DNA of 64,000 bases. Origin: CAYMDS01 sp964653195. Its GTDB lineage: Bacteria; Patescibacteriota; Microgenomatia; Levybacterales; UBA12049. This document shows positions 23,223-33,462 of this stretch, one piece after another. Each line of letters starts with the position of its first letter. Positions within the stretch are counted from its first letter, which is position 1. The DNA lies in the NCBI GenBank assembly GCA_964653195.1, contig CAZZCX010000001.1:1-64000 (forward strand). The letters are read 5' to 3'. Below the pieces are notes generated by a model, which did not search any database, was not told where the DNA came from, and saw only the letters and a list, made by a program, of their open reading frames with translations. A program made the position numbers and the translations under genes.

Positions 23223-25358
23223 ATGAATAACGTTACTGATCTTCTGAAGCCTGTTTCTCCTGAAGAAGCGCTTAAGAAGTTTACCATCAACCTTACAGAG
23301 CTCGCAAAGTCAGGCAAAATTGATCCGGTGATAGGCCGTGAGATAGAGATTCGGCGTGTGATGGAGATATTGTCCCGTCGTACTAAAAACAATCCGCTAT
23401 TGACTGGAGATCCAGGGGTTGGAAAGACTGCAATAGTTGAAGGTATGGCATTAAAAATAGTAATGGGTGCCGTACCTACTACTCTAAAAAACAAAGAACT
23501 AATCGTATTGGATTTTGCCCAGCTTTTGGCTGGCGCAAAATTCAGAGGGGAGTTTGAAGAAAGACTTAAAGCTGTCATAAAAGCAGTTGAGGAAAGTGAA
23601 GGTAAATACATAATGTTTATCGATGAACTACATACGATTATAGGTGGTGGGGGAGCTGAGGGAGCAGTGGATGCTGCGAATATGCTTAAGCCAGCATTAG
23701 CCAGGGGCACACTGCGCATGATTGGTGCGACTACTATTGGGGAATACCGTAAATATATTGAAAAAGATCCTGCCTTAGCCAGACGCTTTCAGCCTGTAAT
23801 GATTGAAGAGCCGACAATTGAAGATACTATATCCATACTTCGAGGCATTAAGCAGAAATACGAGCTTCATCACGGGATTCGCATAACAGATGACGCGATT
23901 ATTGCAGCTGCCAAATTATCTTCCCAATATATACCTCACAGATTTTTGCCTGATAAGGCTATTGATTTGGTAGACGAGGCAGCAGCAGCAATAAAAATTG
24001 AAGCTGAAAGTAAGCCAACAGAATTAGATAGTTTACATAGAAGAATAACTCAAATTGAAATTGAACTTGCAGCTTTAAAGAAAGATAAATCTGAGTTAGC
24101 AAAAAATAGGAGGGATCAGCAAGCAAAGGAACTTGAAAAACTGAAAGAAGAGGCATCTCGGATTGAGGAAAGGTGGGAGAAGCAAAAAGGGATTATTAAG
24201 CAAATACAGGACAAAAGAGCAAAGATTGATGCTATGCAGATTGAGTTGGAACGTGCAGAGCGTGAAATTGATCTTCAAATAGCTGCAGAAATAAAATACG
24301 GAAAAATCCCTGAACTTGATAAAGAGCTAAAAGTATTGACAGAAACTTGGGGGCAAATTCCCAGAAGTGAGAAGGTGCTAAGAGAAGAGGTAGATGCAGA
24401 AGATATCGCAAAAGTTGTATCACGCTGGACAGGAATACCTTCATCCAGAATCCTTTCTACTGAAGCTGAAAGACTGATAAACCTTGAAGATGAATTAAAG
24501 GAAAAAATCATAGGTCAGGACAAAGCTATTGACGTAGTATCACGCGCGATTAGAAGATCGAGATCAGGACTGAGTGAAAAAAACAGACCAATTGGTTCAT
24601 TTTTATTTCTTGGACCTACAGGAGTGGGAAAAACGGAAACAGCGAAAGTCTTAGCAAGTATTCTATTTGCTGATGAACATGCTATGACAAGAATCGATAT
24701 GTCTGAATACATGGAGTCGCATTCTGTAGCGAGACTTATAGGGGCACCACCCGGATATGTTGGTTATGAAGAAGGGGGACAGCTTACTGAAGCTGTACGC
24801 AGGAAACCATACTCAGTAATATTACTTGATGAGATAGAAAAAGCGCATTCGCAGGTTTTTAACCTTTTTCTACAGATTTTTGACGATGGTCGTCTAACTG
24901 ACAGTAAAGGTATCACTGTTGATTTTAGAAATACCATTATTATAATGACTAGTAATTTAGGAGGAGATATAATAAGAGATTCGAAAAGTTCTGATGATAT
25001 CAACTCTAAAGTATGGGAAATTTTACATAGTCATTTCAGGCCTGAATTTCTTAATAGACTAGACAGCGTCGTAATATATAATCCATTAACCCTTAAAGAA
25101 ATTGTAAAAATAGCCGAGAAAGAGTTACTTAAAGTGAAGTCCCGGATGAGTGAAAACGATATCAATTTAGAAATAACGGACGATTTAAGTATTTATTTTG
25201 CAGAAATCGGTTTTGATCAGACTTTTGGCGCACGTCCTCTCAGGCGTGCAATTGAAGCGCAGTTGGTAGATGAGATCGCCTTAAAGATCATCGAAGGCAC
25301 TGTTAAACCAGGTGATACAATAAAACCGATAATAAAAAACGGTAAAATTAGAATATAA
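23223..25358 (+). CDS. clpB: ClpB-type AAA+ disaggregase lacking the N-domain
   Basis: A 711-residue Hsp100 chaperone with two AAA+ rings. D1 Walker A is GDPGVGKT (62-69) and Walker B is IMFIDELHTI. A long coiled-coil middle domain (about 265-385) identifies ClpB rather than ClpA or ClpC. D2 Walker A is GPTGVGKT (464-471) and Walker B is VILLDEIEKA. The usual roughly 140-residue Clp_N domain is absent; the protein starts only about 33 residues before the D1 domain. It should thread aggregated proteins in cooperation with DnaK. I chose the ATG at 23223; an upstream TTG at 23193 lies inside the promoter. Confidence 0.9.
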   Translation: MNNVTDLLKPVSPEEALKKFTINLTELAKSGKIDPVIGREIEIRRVMEILSRRTKNNPLLTGDPGVGKTAIVEGMALKIVMGAVPTTLKNKELIVLDFAQLLAGAKFRGEFEERLKAVIKAVEESEGKYIMFIDELHTIIGGGGAEGAVDAANMLKPALARGTLRMIGATTIGEYRKYIEKDPALARRFQPVMIEEPTIEDTISILRGIKQKYELHHGIRITDDAIIAAAKLSSQYIPHRFLPDKAIDLVDEAAAAIKIEAESKPTELDSLHRRITQIEIELAALKKDKSELAKNRRDQQAKELEKLKEEASRIEERWEKQKGIIKQIQDKRAKIDAMQIELERAEREIDLQIAAEIKYGKIPELDKELKVLTETWGQIPRSEKVLREEVDAEDIAKVVSRWTGIPSSRILSTEAERLINLEDELKEKIIGQDKAIDVVSRAIRRSRSGLSEKNRPIGSFLFLGPTGVGKTETAKVLASILFADEHAMTRIDMSEYMESHSVARLIGAPPGYVGYEEGGQLTEAVRRKPYSVILLDEIEKAHSQVFNLFLQIFDDGRLTDSKGITVDFRNTIIIMTSNLGGDIIRDSKSSDDINSKVWEILHSHFRPEFLNRLDSVVIYNPLTLKEIVKIAEKELLKVKSRMSENDINLEITDDLSIYFAEIGFDQTFGARPLRRAIEAQLVDEIALKIIEGTVKPGDTIKPIIKNGKIRI

Positions 25359-25361
25359 TAT

Positions 25362-26006
25362 ATGCATATGATTGAAAAATTATGCAGAAACTGCGGATCT
25401 CAATTGATAATCAGAAAAACACATCGTATCCCTCAGCAGCTTAAAAAGAATTATTATTATACTGCGTATTACTTCTGTAGTACTTGCAAAAAAATTTATC
25501 ATTCGGATGAATTTAAAGTCATAAATGAGAGTCTTGATTTATTTAGCGAAAAGCATAATGAGACAGATGAGCTTATGGATGTTGAAATCTGGACTGATGG
25601 AGCGTGCGTAAATAATGGTCGGGACACAGCAACAGCTGCGTGGGCTTTTGTCTCTGGAGAGTTTGAATTGGCTGGTGTTGTGTCAGGCAAGCAGACAAAT
25701 AATCGGGCTGAGGCTGAAGCTATACTTGAAGCATTAATTTGGGCAGGAGCTAAGGGATTCAAAAAAGTAAAAATTTACGCAGATACTCTCATTACTTTAC
25801 ATAGTCTGAAAAAACCCATTGAGAAGATAAAGGCTAATACAGATATATTCGAAAAAATATTTAATATTATAAGTAAATATGATCTAGAAGTAATTTATGA
25901 AAAAGTTTTAGGTCATAGTGGCGTAAAAGAGAATGAAAGGGTTGATCGATTGGCAAATACATTCGCGGTAAATCTGTTTAATGCCTCAAAAGAATTATCA
26001 ACCTGA
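25362..26006 (+). CDS. Zinc-ribbon plus RNase HI-like protein
   Basis: A 214-residue two-domain protein. Residues about 8-48 form a zinc ribbon (CRNCGSQL ... FCSTCKKIYH). Residues about 72-205 form an RNase H type 1 fold, with the acidic residues in DGACVNNG, NNRAEAEAILEAL and IYADTL, and the late GHSGVKENERVDRLA (His and Asp). It should cleave RNA in RNA-DNA hybrids, with the ribbon perhaps binding nucleic acid. It follows clpB by 3 nt. ATG 25362 or 25368 is possible. Confidence 0.8.
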   Translation: MHMIEKLCRNCGSQLIIRKTHRIPQQLKKNYYYTAYYFCSTCKKIYHSDEFKVINESLDLFSEKHNETDELMDVEIWTDGACVNNGRDTATAAWAFVSGEFELAGVVSGKQTNNRAEAEAILEALIWAGAKGFKKVKIYADTLITLHSLKKPIEKIKANTDIFEKIFNIISKYDLEVIYEKVLGHSGVKENERVDRLANTFAVNLFNASKELST

Positions 26007-26068
26007 ATTCAGTTGATAATATTTACAAAGTTAAAATAACTGGTTTTTTATTTCATAAGACGCTTCGA

Positions 26069-26186
26069 CCTACTCATGGTTATTGAATTACCATTTGACA
26101 GGAGTAGGCAGGTGTGATATAAAGATATGTAATCTAACATGCTTAGAGGTGCAGGGGGTTCCCTTCTGTATCTTTTTCTGCGTTGA
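26069..26186 (+). promoter_or_regulatory. rpoBC promoter, overlapping dyad and short leader ORF
   Basis: TTGACA (26095-26100), 17 nt and TATAAA (26118-26123) give a strong promoter, with a leader of about 90 nt before rpoB. A dyad of CCTACTC (26069-26075) and GAGTAGG (26102-26108), with inner ATGGT/ACCAT, straddles the -35. The leader contains a 15-codon ORF (26139-26186, ATG to TGA, starting MLRGAGG) whose translation is uncertain. Confidence 0.55.
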
Positions 26187-26219
26187 TTAGGAACTCTGCT
26201 CACAAGATCTTTTCTACCG

Positions 26220-29200
26220 ATGCCAAAGCAATCCAGTGATAAAATGAACAATTTAGTCGACACGCGCTTCATATGGGGACGCGAGTATAAGGCATTGCCG
26301 AAAATTGACCTCCTGGCGGTTCAAAAGGAATCGTATCAACATTTTCAAAAACAACTGATTGGCGACACTTTAAATGAAATATCCCCAATTGACGATTTTA
26401 CAGGAAAGAATTGGACCCTAAGTCTAAGTGATTATAGAATAGGTAAGCCAACAAACGACCCTTCAACAGCCTTAATGAAGGGTCTTACTTTTGATGCACC
26501 TTTGTATGTAAAAGCTACGCTCTTGAATAAGAGAACCAATGAAACGCAAGCATCGGAAGTATTTTTAGGAGATATTCCTCAAATGACGACTAGAGGCACT
26601 TTCATTATTAATGGAATTGAAAGAGCTGTTGTGAATCAGCTCGTTCGTTCTTCAGGCCTCTTTTTCACCGCAATTCAAGACCCCGGCACAGGAAAAACCC
26701 TTTACACAGCAGAAATAAGACCAACTCACGGTTCTTGGCTTGAGTTTTCTACAACCAGATATAATACTATTACAGTAAAGATTGATCGGAGAAGAAAATT
26801 TTTAGCATCCACCTTCTTGCGAGCAATCGGAATTTCCTCAAATGAACAAATTAAAGATCTTTTATCAGCAGCAATCGATCATGACACAGATTCTTTTATC
26901 GAAAATACTCTCACAAAAGATGAAACCAGCACTGAAGCAGAGGCTGTTATAGAGATTTTTAAGAAGATGCATCCCGGTGAACCAGTTGTTTATGACAAAG
27001 TTCGCGAGAACTTTTTGAATCTTTTCTTCAATAACAGACGATATGATTTGGGAGTAGTAGGTAGATATAAGATAAATAAAAGATTAGCAAAAGTAGCAGG
27101 ATATACTCCGTCTGAAGAAAGAATTTTAACACGCCAAGATATTATTGGCGCGATTTCTTACATCATGATGCTTGCTCAAGGAAAAGGACTTATTGACGAT
27201 ATTGATAGCCTTGCAAATCGTAGAATTAGGAGCGTTGGAGAACTAGTAGCCGCAAATGCATTTAGAGTTGGAGTTTTGAGAATGGAAAGATCGGTAAAGG
27301 AAAGAATGAGTTTATTGCAGGCTGATACTCCAGTAAGTGTCGCAAATCTTATAAATGCCCGGCCTATTATGGCTGCTATTAATGAATTTTTCAGGACTTC
27401 ACAGTTATCAACAATTCTTGATCAAACAAATCCACTTTCTGAAATCGATAATCTTAATCGTGTTACGGTGATGGGTTCAGGTGGAATTTCAAGAGAACGT
27501 GCAGCTTTCTCAATTCGTGATATCAACAGTTCTCAATATGGAAGAATTTGTCCCATTAGAAGTCCTGAAGGACCAAACATCGGTTTGGTTACTTATTTCT
27601 CACTATATGCAAGAATTAATCAATTTGGATTTATTGAAACTCCATATAGAAAAGTTATTAAAGAAAAACATGGAAATAAGTTTGTTCTTCGGGTTACCGA
27701 TGAGATAAAGTATATGGCAGCGGATGATGAAAGAGAGTTTTATATCACACATGCCGGTATAAACACATCAGAGAACGGAGAAATACTTGATGAGTGGGTG
27801 CCTGCACGTTATAATGGAGAGTTTTTGGAAATTGAAAGAGAACGGATTGATTATATTGACGTCACACCACGTCAAGTTGTAGGTGCAAGTGCATCATTAA
27901 TACCATATGTCGCACATGATGAGGCTAACCGTGCACTTATGGGAACTCATATGCAATGCCAGGCAGTTCCACTCGTAAAACCTGAAGCGCCGATTATAGG
28001 TACTGGCATGGAATCTGAGATATCTGAAGTAATGGGAAGAGTTGTTAAGGCTCCATTCGAAGGTAAAGTTATGCAAGTCGATGCATCTAAAGTGGTTCTT
28101 GAAGGACAGAAAGGGCAGAAAGAAACATTCCATATCGAGTCATTTAAGAGAACATCAAATGCTACGACTTACACGCAACGAGCCGTGGTGGTACCCGGGC
28201 AAAGAGTAAAACAAGGCGATATATTGATAGATGGTCCTGCTTCAGAAAACGGAGAACTTGCATTAGGTAGAAATCTTTTGATAGCATTTGCTTCTTTATA
28301 TGGTCTCGGATATGAAGATGCAATTGTAATTTCAGAAAAACTTGTTCGTGAAGATGTTTTGTCTTCAATTCATATCGAAAAACACGAAGCGTCAGTAGTA
28401 GAGACAAAGTTAGGTCCAGAGGAAACCACATGCGATATTCCAAATGTTGCAGAAGATGATCTTAGTAATCTTGATCCTGAAGGCATTATTACGATTGGAT
28501 CAGAGGTAGGTCCAGGTGATATTTTAGTCGGTAAAATTGCACCTAAAGGAGAAACTGAGCTAACTGCTGAAGAGCGATTGCTTAGAGCTATTTTTGGAGA
28601 ACAAGCAAGAGAAGTTAGAGATACAAGTTTACGTATACCACATGGTGAAAGAGGAACTGTTATAAGTGTACAGATTCTTGATCGTAAAGCAGGGGATGAG
28701 CTTGAACCGGGGACACTCAGAAAGATAATTATTGAAGTTGCACAGTATAGACATGTTGTGGTAGGTGACAAATTAGCAGGTCGGCATGGTAATAAAGGAA
28801 TTATTTCAAAAATATTACCTGTTGAAGATATGCCACATTTAGCTGATGGTACACCTGTAGATATTGTCATTTCGCCTATCTCTGTTTTAGCTAGAATGAA
28901 CCTTGGGCAATTACTGGAAGCACATTTAGGATTAGCTGCTGAAAAACTTAAAATGAAAATTGGTATCCCTGCATTTGAGAGAATTTCAGAATCAAAAATG
29001 TCAGACTTGTTGGAGTCAGCAGGTATTCCTGCTGATGGTAAGTTGGAACTTTTTGATGGGAGAACGGGTCAGAAATACGAAAACCCCGCAGTTGTCGGTA
29101 TAGAATATATGATGAAGCTTATACATATGGTCGAGGATAAAACTCACGCTCGTTCTACCGGACCATATTCACTTGTTACTCAGCAACCGTTAGGCGGTAA

Positions 29201-29606
29201 AGCACAGATGGGCGGACAGAGGTTAGGGGAGATGGAGGTATGGGCTCTTGAAGCGCATAGAGCACGTCACATTCTTCAGGAAATGCTAACTATAAAAGCT
29301 GACGATGTTGTAGGTCGCGCGAAGGCATTTGAAGCGATAGTAAAGGGTACAGATATTCCTACACCTAAAGTTCCTGAATCATTTAAAGTACTTATTAAGG
29401 AATTGCAGTCTCTAGCTCTTAACGTTGTTTCTGTTGGCGCACAGGTTTATACAAGCGATACAAGTATAAAAGAAGAAGGAGAAATTGAGAAAGTAAAAGA
29501 ACAGGTTGAGGAGTTGAAGCAAACACTTGATGCTGAAATGGTCGTTGAAAGTGTCAACGAGGCTGCTGAACAAGGAATTGAAATTGCAGAAGCAGGTACT
29601 CAATAG
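26220..29606 (+). CDS. rpoB: RNA polymerase beta subunit
   Basis: A 1128-residue beta subunit without large lineage insertions. The rifampicin-pocket segment SQLSTILDQTNPLSEID (394-410) continues NLNR. Relative to E. coli it has Thr398 for Q513, Asn411 for H526, Asn413 for R528 and Thr416 for S531, while Asp401 (D516) is kept. GPNIGLV and the C-terminal GGKAQMGGQRLGEMEVWALEA switch/beta-prime contact are typical. It forms the RNA polymerase core with rpoC, 20 nt downstream. The start ATG at 26220 fits the usual N-terminal domain order. Confidence 0.98.
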   Translation: MPKQSSDKMNNLVDTRFIWGREYKALPKIDLLAVQKESYQHFQKQLIGDTLNEISPIDDFTGKNWTLSLSDYRIGKPTNDPSTALMKGLTFDAPLYVKATLLNKRTNETQASEVFLGDIPQMTTRGTFIINGIERAVVNQLVRSSGLFFTAIQDPGTGKTLYTAEIRPTHGSWLEFSTTRYNTITVKIDRRRKFLASTFLRAIGISSNEQIKDLLSAAIDHDTDSFIENTLTKDETSTEAEAVIEIFKKMHPGEPVVYDKVRENFLNLFFNNRRYDLGVVGRYKINKRLAKVAGYTPSEERILTRQDIIGAISYIMMLAQGKGLIDDIDSLANRRIRSVGELVAANAFRVGVLRMERSVKERMSLLQADTPVSVANLINARPIMAAINEFFRTSQLSTILDQTNPLSEIDNLNRVTVMGSGGISRERAAFSIRDINSSQYGRICPIRSPEGPNIGLVTYFSLYARINQFGFIETPYRKVIKEKHGNKFVLRVTDEIKYMAADDEREFYITHAGINTSENGEILDEWVPARYNGEFLEIERERIDYIDVTPRQVVGASASLIPYVAHDEANRALMGTHMQCQAVPLVKPEAPIIGTGMESEISEVMGRVVKAPFEGKVMQVDASKVVLEGQKGQKETFHIESFKRTSNATTYTQRAVVVPGQRVKQGDILIDGPASENGELALGRNLLIAFASLYGLGYEDAIVISEKLVREDVLSSIHIEKHEASVVETKLGPEETTCDIPNVAEDDLSNLDPEGIITIGSEVGPGDILVGKIAPKGETELTAEERLLRAIFGEQAREVRDTSLRIPHGERGTVISVQILDRKAGDELEPGTLRKIIIEVAQYRHVVVGDKLAGRHGNKGIISKILPVEDMPHLADGTPVDIVISPISVLARMNLGQLLEAHLGLAAEKLKMKIGIPAFERISESKMSDLLESAGIPADGKLELFDGRTGQKYENPAVVGIEYMMKLIHMVEDKTHARSTGPYSLVTQQPLGGKAQMGGQRLGEMEVWALEAHRARHILQEMLTIKADDVVGRAKAFEAIVKGTDIPTPKVPESFKVLIKELQSLALNVVSVGAQVYTSDTSIKEEGEIEKVKEQVEELKQTLDAEMVVESVNEAAEQGIEIAEAGTQ

Positions 29607-29626
29607 TGTTAAAATAAAGAAAATAT

Positions 29627-32600
29627 ATGTTTGATGTAAATAAAAGAAATATGAAAGACCCTACTATTTTAGATTTTAAGTCATTGAAACTTCTTGTGGC
29701 GAATAAAGAAGATATCTTACAGTGGTCATATGGTGAAGTCACAAAGCCTGAGACAATTAATTACAGAACACTTCGACCCGAAAAAGATGGACTATTTGAT
29801 GAGCGTATATTCGGTCCAACTAAAGACTGGGAATGTTATTGCGGTAAATATAAGAGAATCCGATATCGGGGAATAATATGTGATAAATGCGGAGTAGAAG
29901 TTACACTTTCCCGCGTAAGACGTGAAAGGTTAGGACAAATAAATCTTGCAAGTCCTATTTCTCATGTTTGGTTTTTCAAGGGTTCATCTAGCCCACTTTC
30001 ATTGCTTCTTGATATCTCCCAAAAAAGCTTGGAGTCTGTGATATATTTTGCGTCCTATCTTGTTGTATCAATTGATGAGGAGAAGAAGAAAGAAGCTATT
30101 GCAAAATTCGTACAGGAAATAGAGGTTAGAAAAAATGATTTGAAAAAACGCGTTGATGACGAAAAGAATAAGATGGAAAGTACAGTATCAGGAAAGCAAA
30201 CCGATACAAAATCAAGCAATATTGGAAAGGAACAGAAGCAGCTTATCGCTCAGGAATCAGAGCTTTCCAGAAGACAAAACATCGCACGGCTTAATGAGAA
30301 TTATGAGGCCGAAATTAAAAAACTTGATGAAATATCAGAGACTTTGCTAAAACTCCTTAGAAGTTTGAAGGAAGGAAGCGTATTGTCGGAAGATGAGTAT
30401 TATAAACTTGCTGAATATGATATATCCATATTCTTTACTGCCAAAACAGGATCCGAAGCACTTCTCGAGCTTATAAGTCATCTGAATATTTCAGAGGTTA
30501 TAGCTGATCTACGTAAAGAAGCTGAAAAAGCATCCGGTGCAAAATATCTAAAGCTTGTTAAAAGGTTACGTTTAATAGAATCAATGAGGAAAGCTGAAGT
30601 TAAACCTCAGTCTATGATTTTAGAGATATTACCGGTTATTCCTCCAGATCTTCGTCCAATGGTACAGCTTACCGGGGGAAGATTCGCTACTTCTGATTTG
30701 AACGATTTATATAGAAGAGTAATAAATAGAAATAATCGCTTGAAACATCTTATGGCTCTGGGTGCACCTGAGATAATTCTCAGAAATGAAAAAAGAATGC
30801 TTCAAGAAGCGGTAGATTCTCTTATCGATGCATCTCAAAGAGGAACCACTATGCCTTCTGCGCCATTAAAATCATTATCAGATATGCTGCGTGGCAAGCA
30901 AGGAAGATTCCGCCAAAATTTATTGGGAAAAAGAGTCGATTACTCAGGACGATCAGTTATCGTTGTAGGTCCTGATTTAAAGCTTTCTGAGTGTGGATTA
31001 CCTAAAGAAATGGCTCTGGAAATGTTCAAGCCATTTGTTCTTAGAGAAGTAATTAGTAGAAGTCTTGCAACAAATATTAAATCCGCAAAAAGATATATTG
31101 AAAAACGTCCCCCTGAAGTTTTTGATATCTTAGAAGAGATCACCAAGAATCATCCAGTGCTTCTTAACCGTGCGCCAACATTACATAAGCTTGGTATCCA
31201 GGCATTTTATCCAGTACTCATTGAAGGTTCAGCAATACAGCTTCATCCATGTGTATGTGCCGGATATAATGCTGATTTTGATGGTGACCAGATGGCTGTG
31301 CATATTCCTCTTTCACAGAAAGCGCAAGAAGAAGCAATTAAACTTATGATGCCACAGGAAAATCTTCTTAAACCTGCGGATGGTAGTCCTATTACTCTAC
31401 CGAACAAAGAAATGGCTTTGGGTGTATTTTTCTTGACTACACTTGATAATACTTTACGAAGAAGTGAGGAAACTATGCCTGTGTTTGAGAGTATTTCGGC
31501 TGCAGTTTTGGCACGAGATTTACAAAAAATTAAGCTTCGTGAACCTGTTCGTGTTCGAGTAACTGGAATTTCTTCTGATAAAACCGAAATTATCGAGACC
31601 ACAGTAGGGCGTATACTTTTCAATGAGTTACTTCCTCAGAGTTTGCAATTTATTAACGAAGCCATTCCTGCATCGGGTATTAAAACTATCATCAAGAAAG
31701 CAATGAAAAGTGAAAGCGCTGATGATGTAGCATTGCTGATTGATAGTATAAAAAGTATAGGATTTTACGGTGCGACGATTTCAGGTATAAGTATTTCTGC
31801 GTTTGATAGCAAGATTCATCCGGAGAAAAACATGCTCATAGGTGAGGCTGAGAAAAAAATTACTGCAATCAGTGATGAATACCAGCAAGGATTGATAACG
31901 CTTGAGGAAAGAAAGAGATTAGCAAATGAAGTATGGATTAAAACGACAGAACAAATAGCAACTAAGACTTGGGAGAGTTTTGATGAACATAGCCCAATGA
32001 GGGTTACCATCAATTCCGGAGGATCACGTGCCGGTATAGAGCAATTGAAGCAATTATCAGCTATGCGGGGACTTATTATTGATCCATTAGGTAAGATTGT
32101 TGAGTTGCCTATTAAATCGAATTTCCGTGAAGGTCTTTCTATTTTTGAATATGTCGCTTCAGCTAGGGGTGCTCGTAAAGGACTTACTGATTCAGCCCTT
32201 AAGACTGCAAATGCAGGTTATCTTACTCGTAGACTTGTCGATGTTTCTCATGAAGTTATAATCACGAAAGATGATTGTGGAACAAATGAAGGTATACCAA
32301 TCTCAACTGAGGATAAACATAGGACATCTTCATTTACAGATCGTGTGATTGGAAGAATTGTTGCAGAAGATGTTTTATCGCCAAGAGGAAAAAAGGTACT
32401 CTTTAAGGCATTAGATGAGATTACAGATGAGAATGTACATATTTTAATTGATAATGAAGTTGTTGAAATTAAGGTTCGTTCTGTACTTTCTTGTAAATCC
32501 ACATACGGTATTTGTGCTAATTGTTACGGATGGGACTTTTCCACAAGACAAAAAGTTCAACTTGGTGTACCTGTGGGTGTGATTGCAGCTCAAAGTATAG

Positions 32601-33370
32601 GAGAACCAGGAACCCAGTTAACAATGCGTGTTCGTCATTTCGGAGGAGTAGTTATGGCTGATGTGACGCAGGGTTTACCACGTGTAGAAGAGCTTTTCGA
32701 AATGCGTACGCCAAAGAATCTATCTGCTATATCAGAAATTACCGGTAAAGTAAAAATTCAAACTACCGAAGAAGGTTATAGGGTTCAAGTAAGAAATTCA
32801 AAGATCAAACCTGTAGAATCACAAGAATACTTTATTCCTCTATCTGCAACTATCACCGTAGAAGATGGTGATGAGATAATAGCCGGTACACCATTTGCTG
32901 AAGGATATTTGGATCCTAAAGAAATGCTTAAAATCGGTGGTCTTATAGCAGCTCAAAATTATTTACTTAACGAAACACAAAAAGTATATGAATCGCAGGG
33001 AATTGCAATTAATGATAAACATTTTGAAGTTATTATTCGAAAAATGTCTGACAAGGTTATTGTTGAAACTGTTGGCGATTCGTCACTTATTCCTGGAGAT
33101 TTTATATCTAAGACACGCTTTGAGGAGATTAATGCAGAAATACTTTCAGCCGGAGGAGAACCCGCCACTGGCAGGCAGGTAGTGCTGGGTATTACAAAAG
33201 CAGCGCTATATTCAGACTCATGGCTTTCCGCAGCATCGTTTCAACATACAACTTCAGTGCTTACGGAGGCTGCGCTTGAGGGTAGAGAAGATAGACTTAG
33301 AGGTTTGAAAGAGAATGTGATAATCGGTAGACTTATTCCTGTTGAGCAAAGCGACTTTGCCGAAATGTAG
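29627..33370 (+). CDS. rpoC: RNA polymerase beta-prime subunit
   Basis: A 1247-residue beta-prime subunit. The N-terminal zinc ribbon (CYCGKYKRIRYRGIICDKCG) is followed by a charged coiled insertion (about 145-240) in the clamp, as in several Gram-positive-like lineages. The catalytic NADFDGDQMAVHIPLS supplies the magnesium aspartates. The second zinc site is formed by DDCGTNEG with CKSTYGICANCYG, and the trigger loop/bridge region GAQSIGEPGTQLTMR is recognisable by AAQSIGEPGTQLTM. Co-transcribed with rpoB. Confidence 0.98.
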   Translation: MFDVNKRNMKDPTILDFKSLKLLVANKEDILQWSYGEVTKPETINYRTLRPEKDGLFDERIFGPTKDWECYCGKYKRIRYRGIICDKCGVEVTLSRVRRERLGQINLASPISHVWFFKGSSSPLSLLLDISQKSLESVIYFASYLVVSIDEEKKKEAIAKFVQEIEVRKNDLKKRVDDEKNKMESTVSGKQTDTKSSNIGKEQKQLIAQESELSRRQNIARLNENYEAEIKKLDEISETLLKLLRSLKEGSVLSEDEYYKLAEYDISIFFTAKTGSEALLELISHLNISEVIADLRKEAEKASGAKYLKLVKRLRLIESMRKAEVKPQSMILEILPVIPPDLRPMVQLTGGRFATSDLNDLYRRVINRNNRLKHLMALGAPEIILRNEKRMLQEAVDSLIDASQRGTTMPSAPLKSLSDMLRGKQGRFRQNLLGKRVDYSGRSVIVVGPDLKLSECGLPKEMALEMFKPFVLREVISRSLATNIKSAKRYIEKRPPEVFDILEEITKNHPVLLNRAPTLHKLGIQAFYPVLIEGSAIQLHPCVCAGYNADFDGDQMAVHIPLSQKAQEEAIKLMMPQENLLKPADGSPITLPNKEMALGVFFLTTLDNTLRRSEETMPVFESISAAVLARDLQKIKLREPVRVRVTGISSDKTEIIETTVGRILFNELLPQSLQFINEAIPASGIKTIIKKAMKSESADDVALLIDSIKSIGFYGATISGISISAFDSKIHPEKNMLIGEAEKKITAISDEYQQGLITLEERKRLANEVWIKTTEQIATKTWESFDEHSPMRVTINSGGSRAGIEQLKQLSAMRGLIIDPLGKIVELPIKSNFREGLSIFEYVASARGARKGLTDSALKTANAGYLTRRLVDVSHEVIITKDDCGTNEGIPISTEDKHRTSSFTDRVIGRIVAEDVLSPRGKKVLFKALDEITDENVHILIDNEVVEIKVRSVLSCKSTYGICANCYGWDFSTRQKVQLGVPVGVIAAQSIGEPGTQLTMRVRHFGGVVMADVTQGLPRVEELFEMRTPKNLSAISEITGKVKIQTTEEGYRVQVRNSKIKPVESQEYFIPLSATITVEDGDEIIAGTPFAEGYLDPKEMLKIGGLIAAQNYLLNETQKVYESQGIAINDKHFEVIIRKMSDKVIVETVGDSSLIPGDFISKTRFEEINAEILSAGGEPATGRQVVLGITKAALYSDSWLSAASFQHTTSVLTEAALEGREDRLRGLKENVIIGRLIPVEQSDFAEM

Positions 33371-33409
33371 AGATTTAATCCTCATTTGTTTCAAAGATTT
33401 ATTTGCCCG

Positions 33410-33439
33410 TTGATGGAATGAGGCTAAATGAAGTATAAT
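33410..33439 (+). promoter_or_regulatory. Promoter of rpsL-rpsG
   Basis: TTGATG (33410-33415), 18 nt and TATAAT (33434-33439). The predicted start near 33446 leaves a leader of about 17 nt before rpsL. Confidence 0.65.
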
Positions 33440-33462
33440 TAGCAAAATTAAATTTTAAAAAT

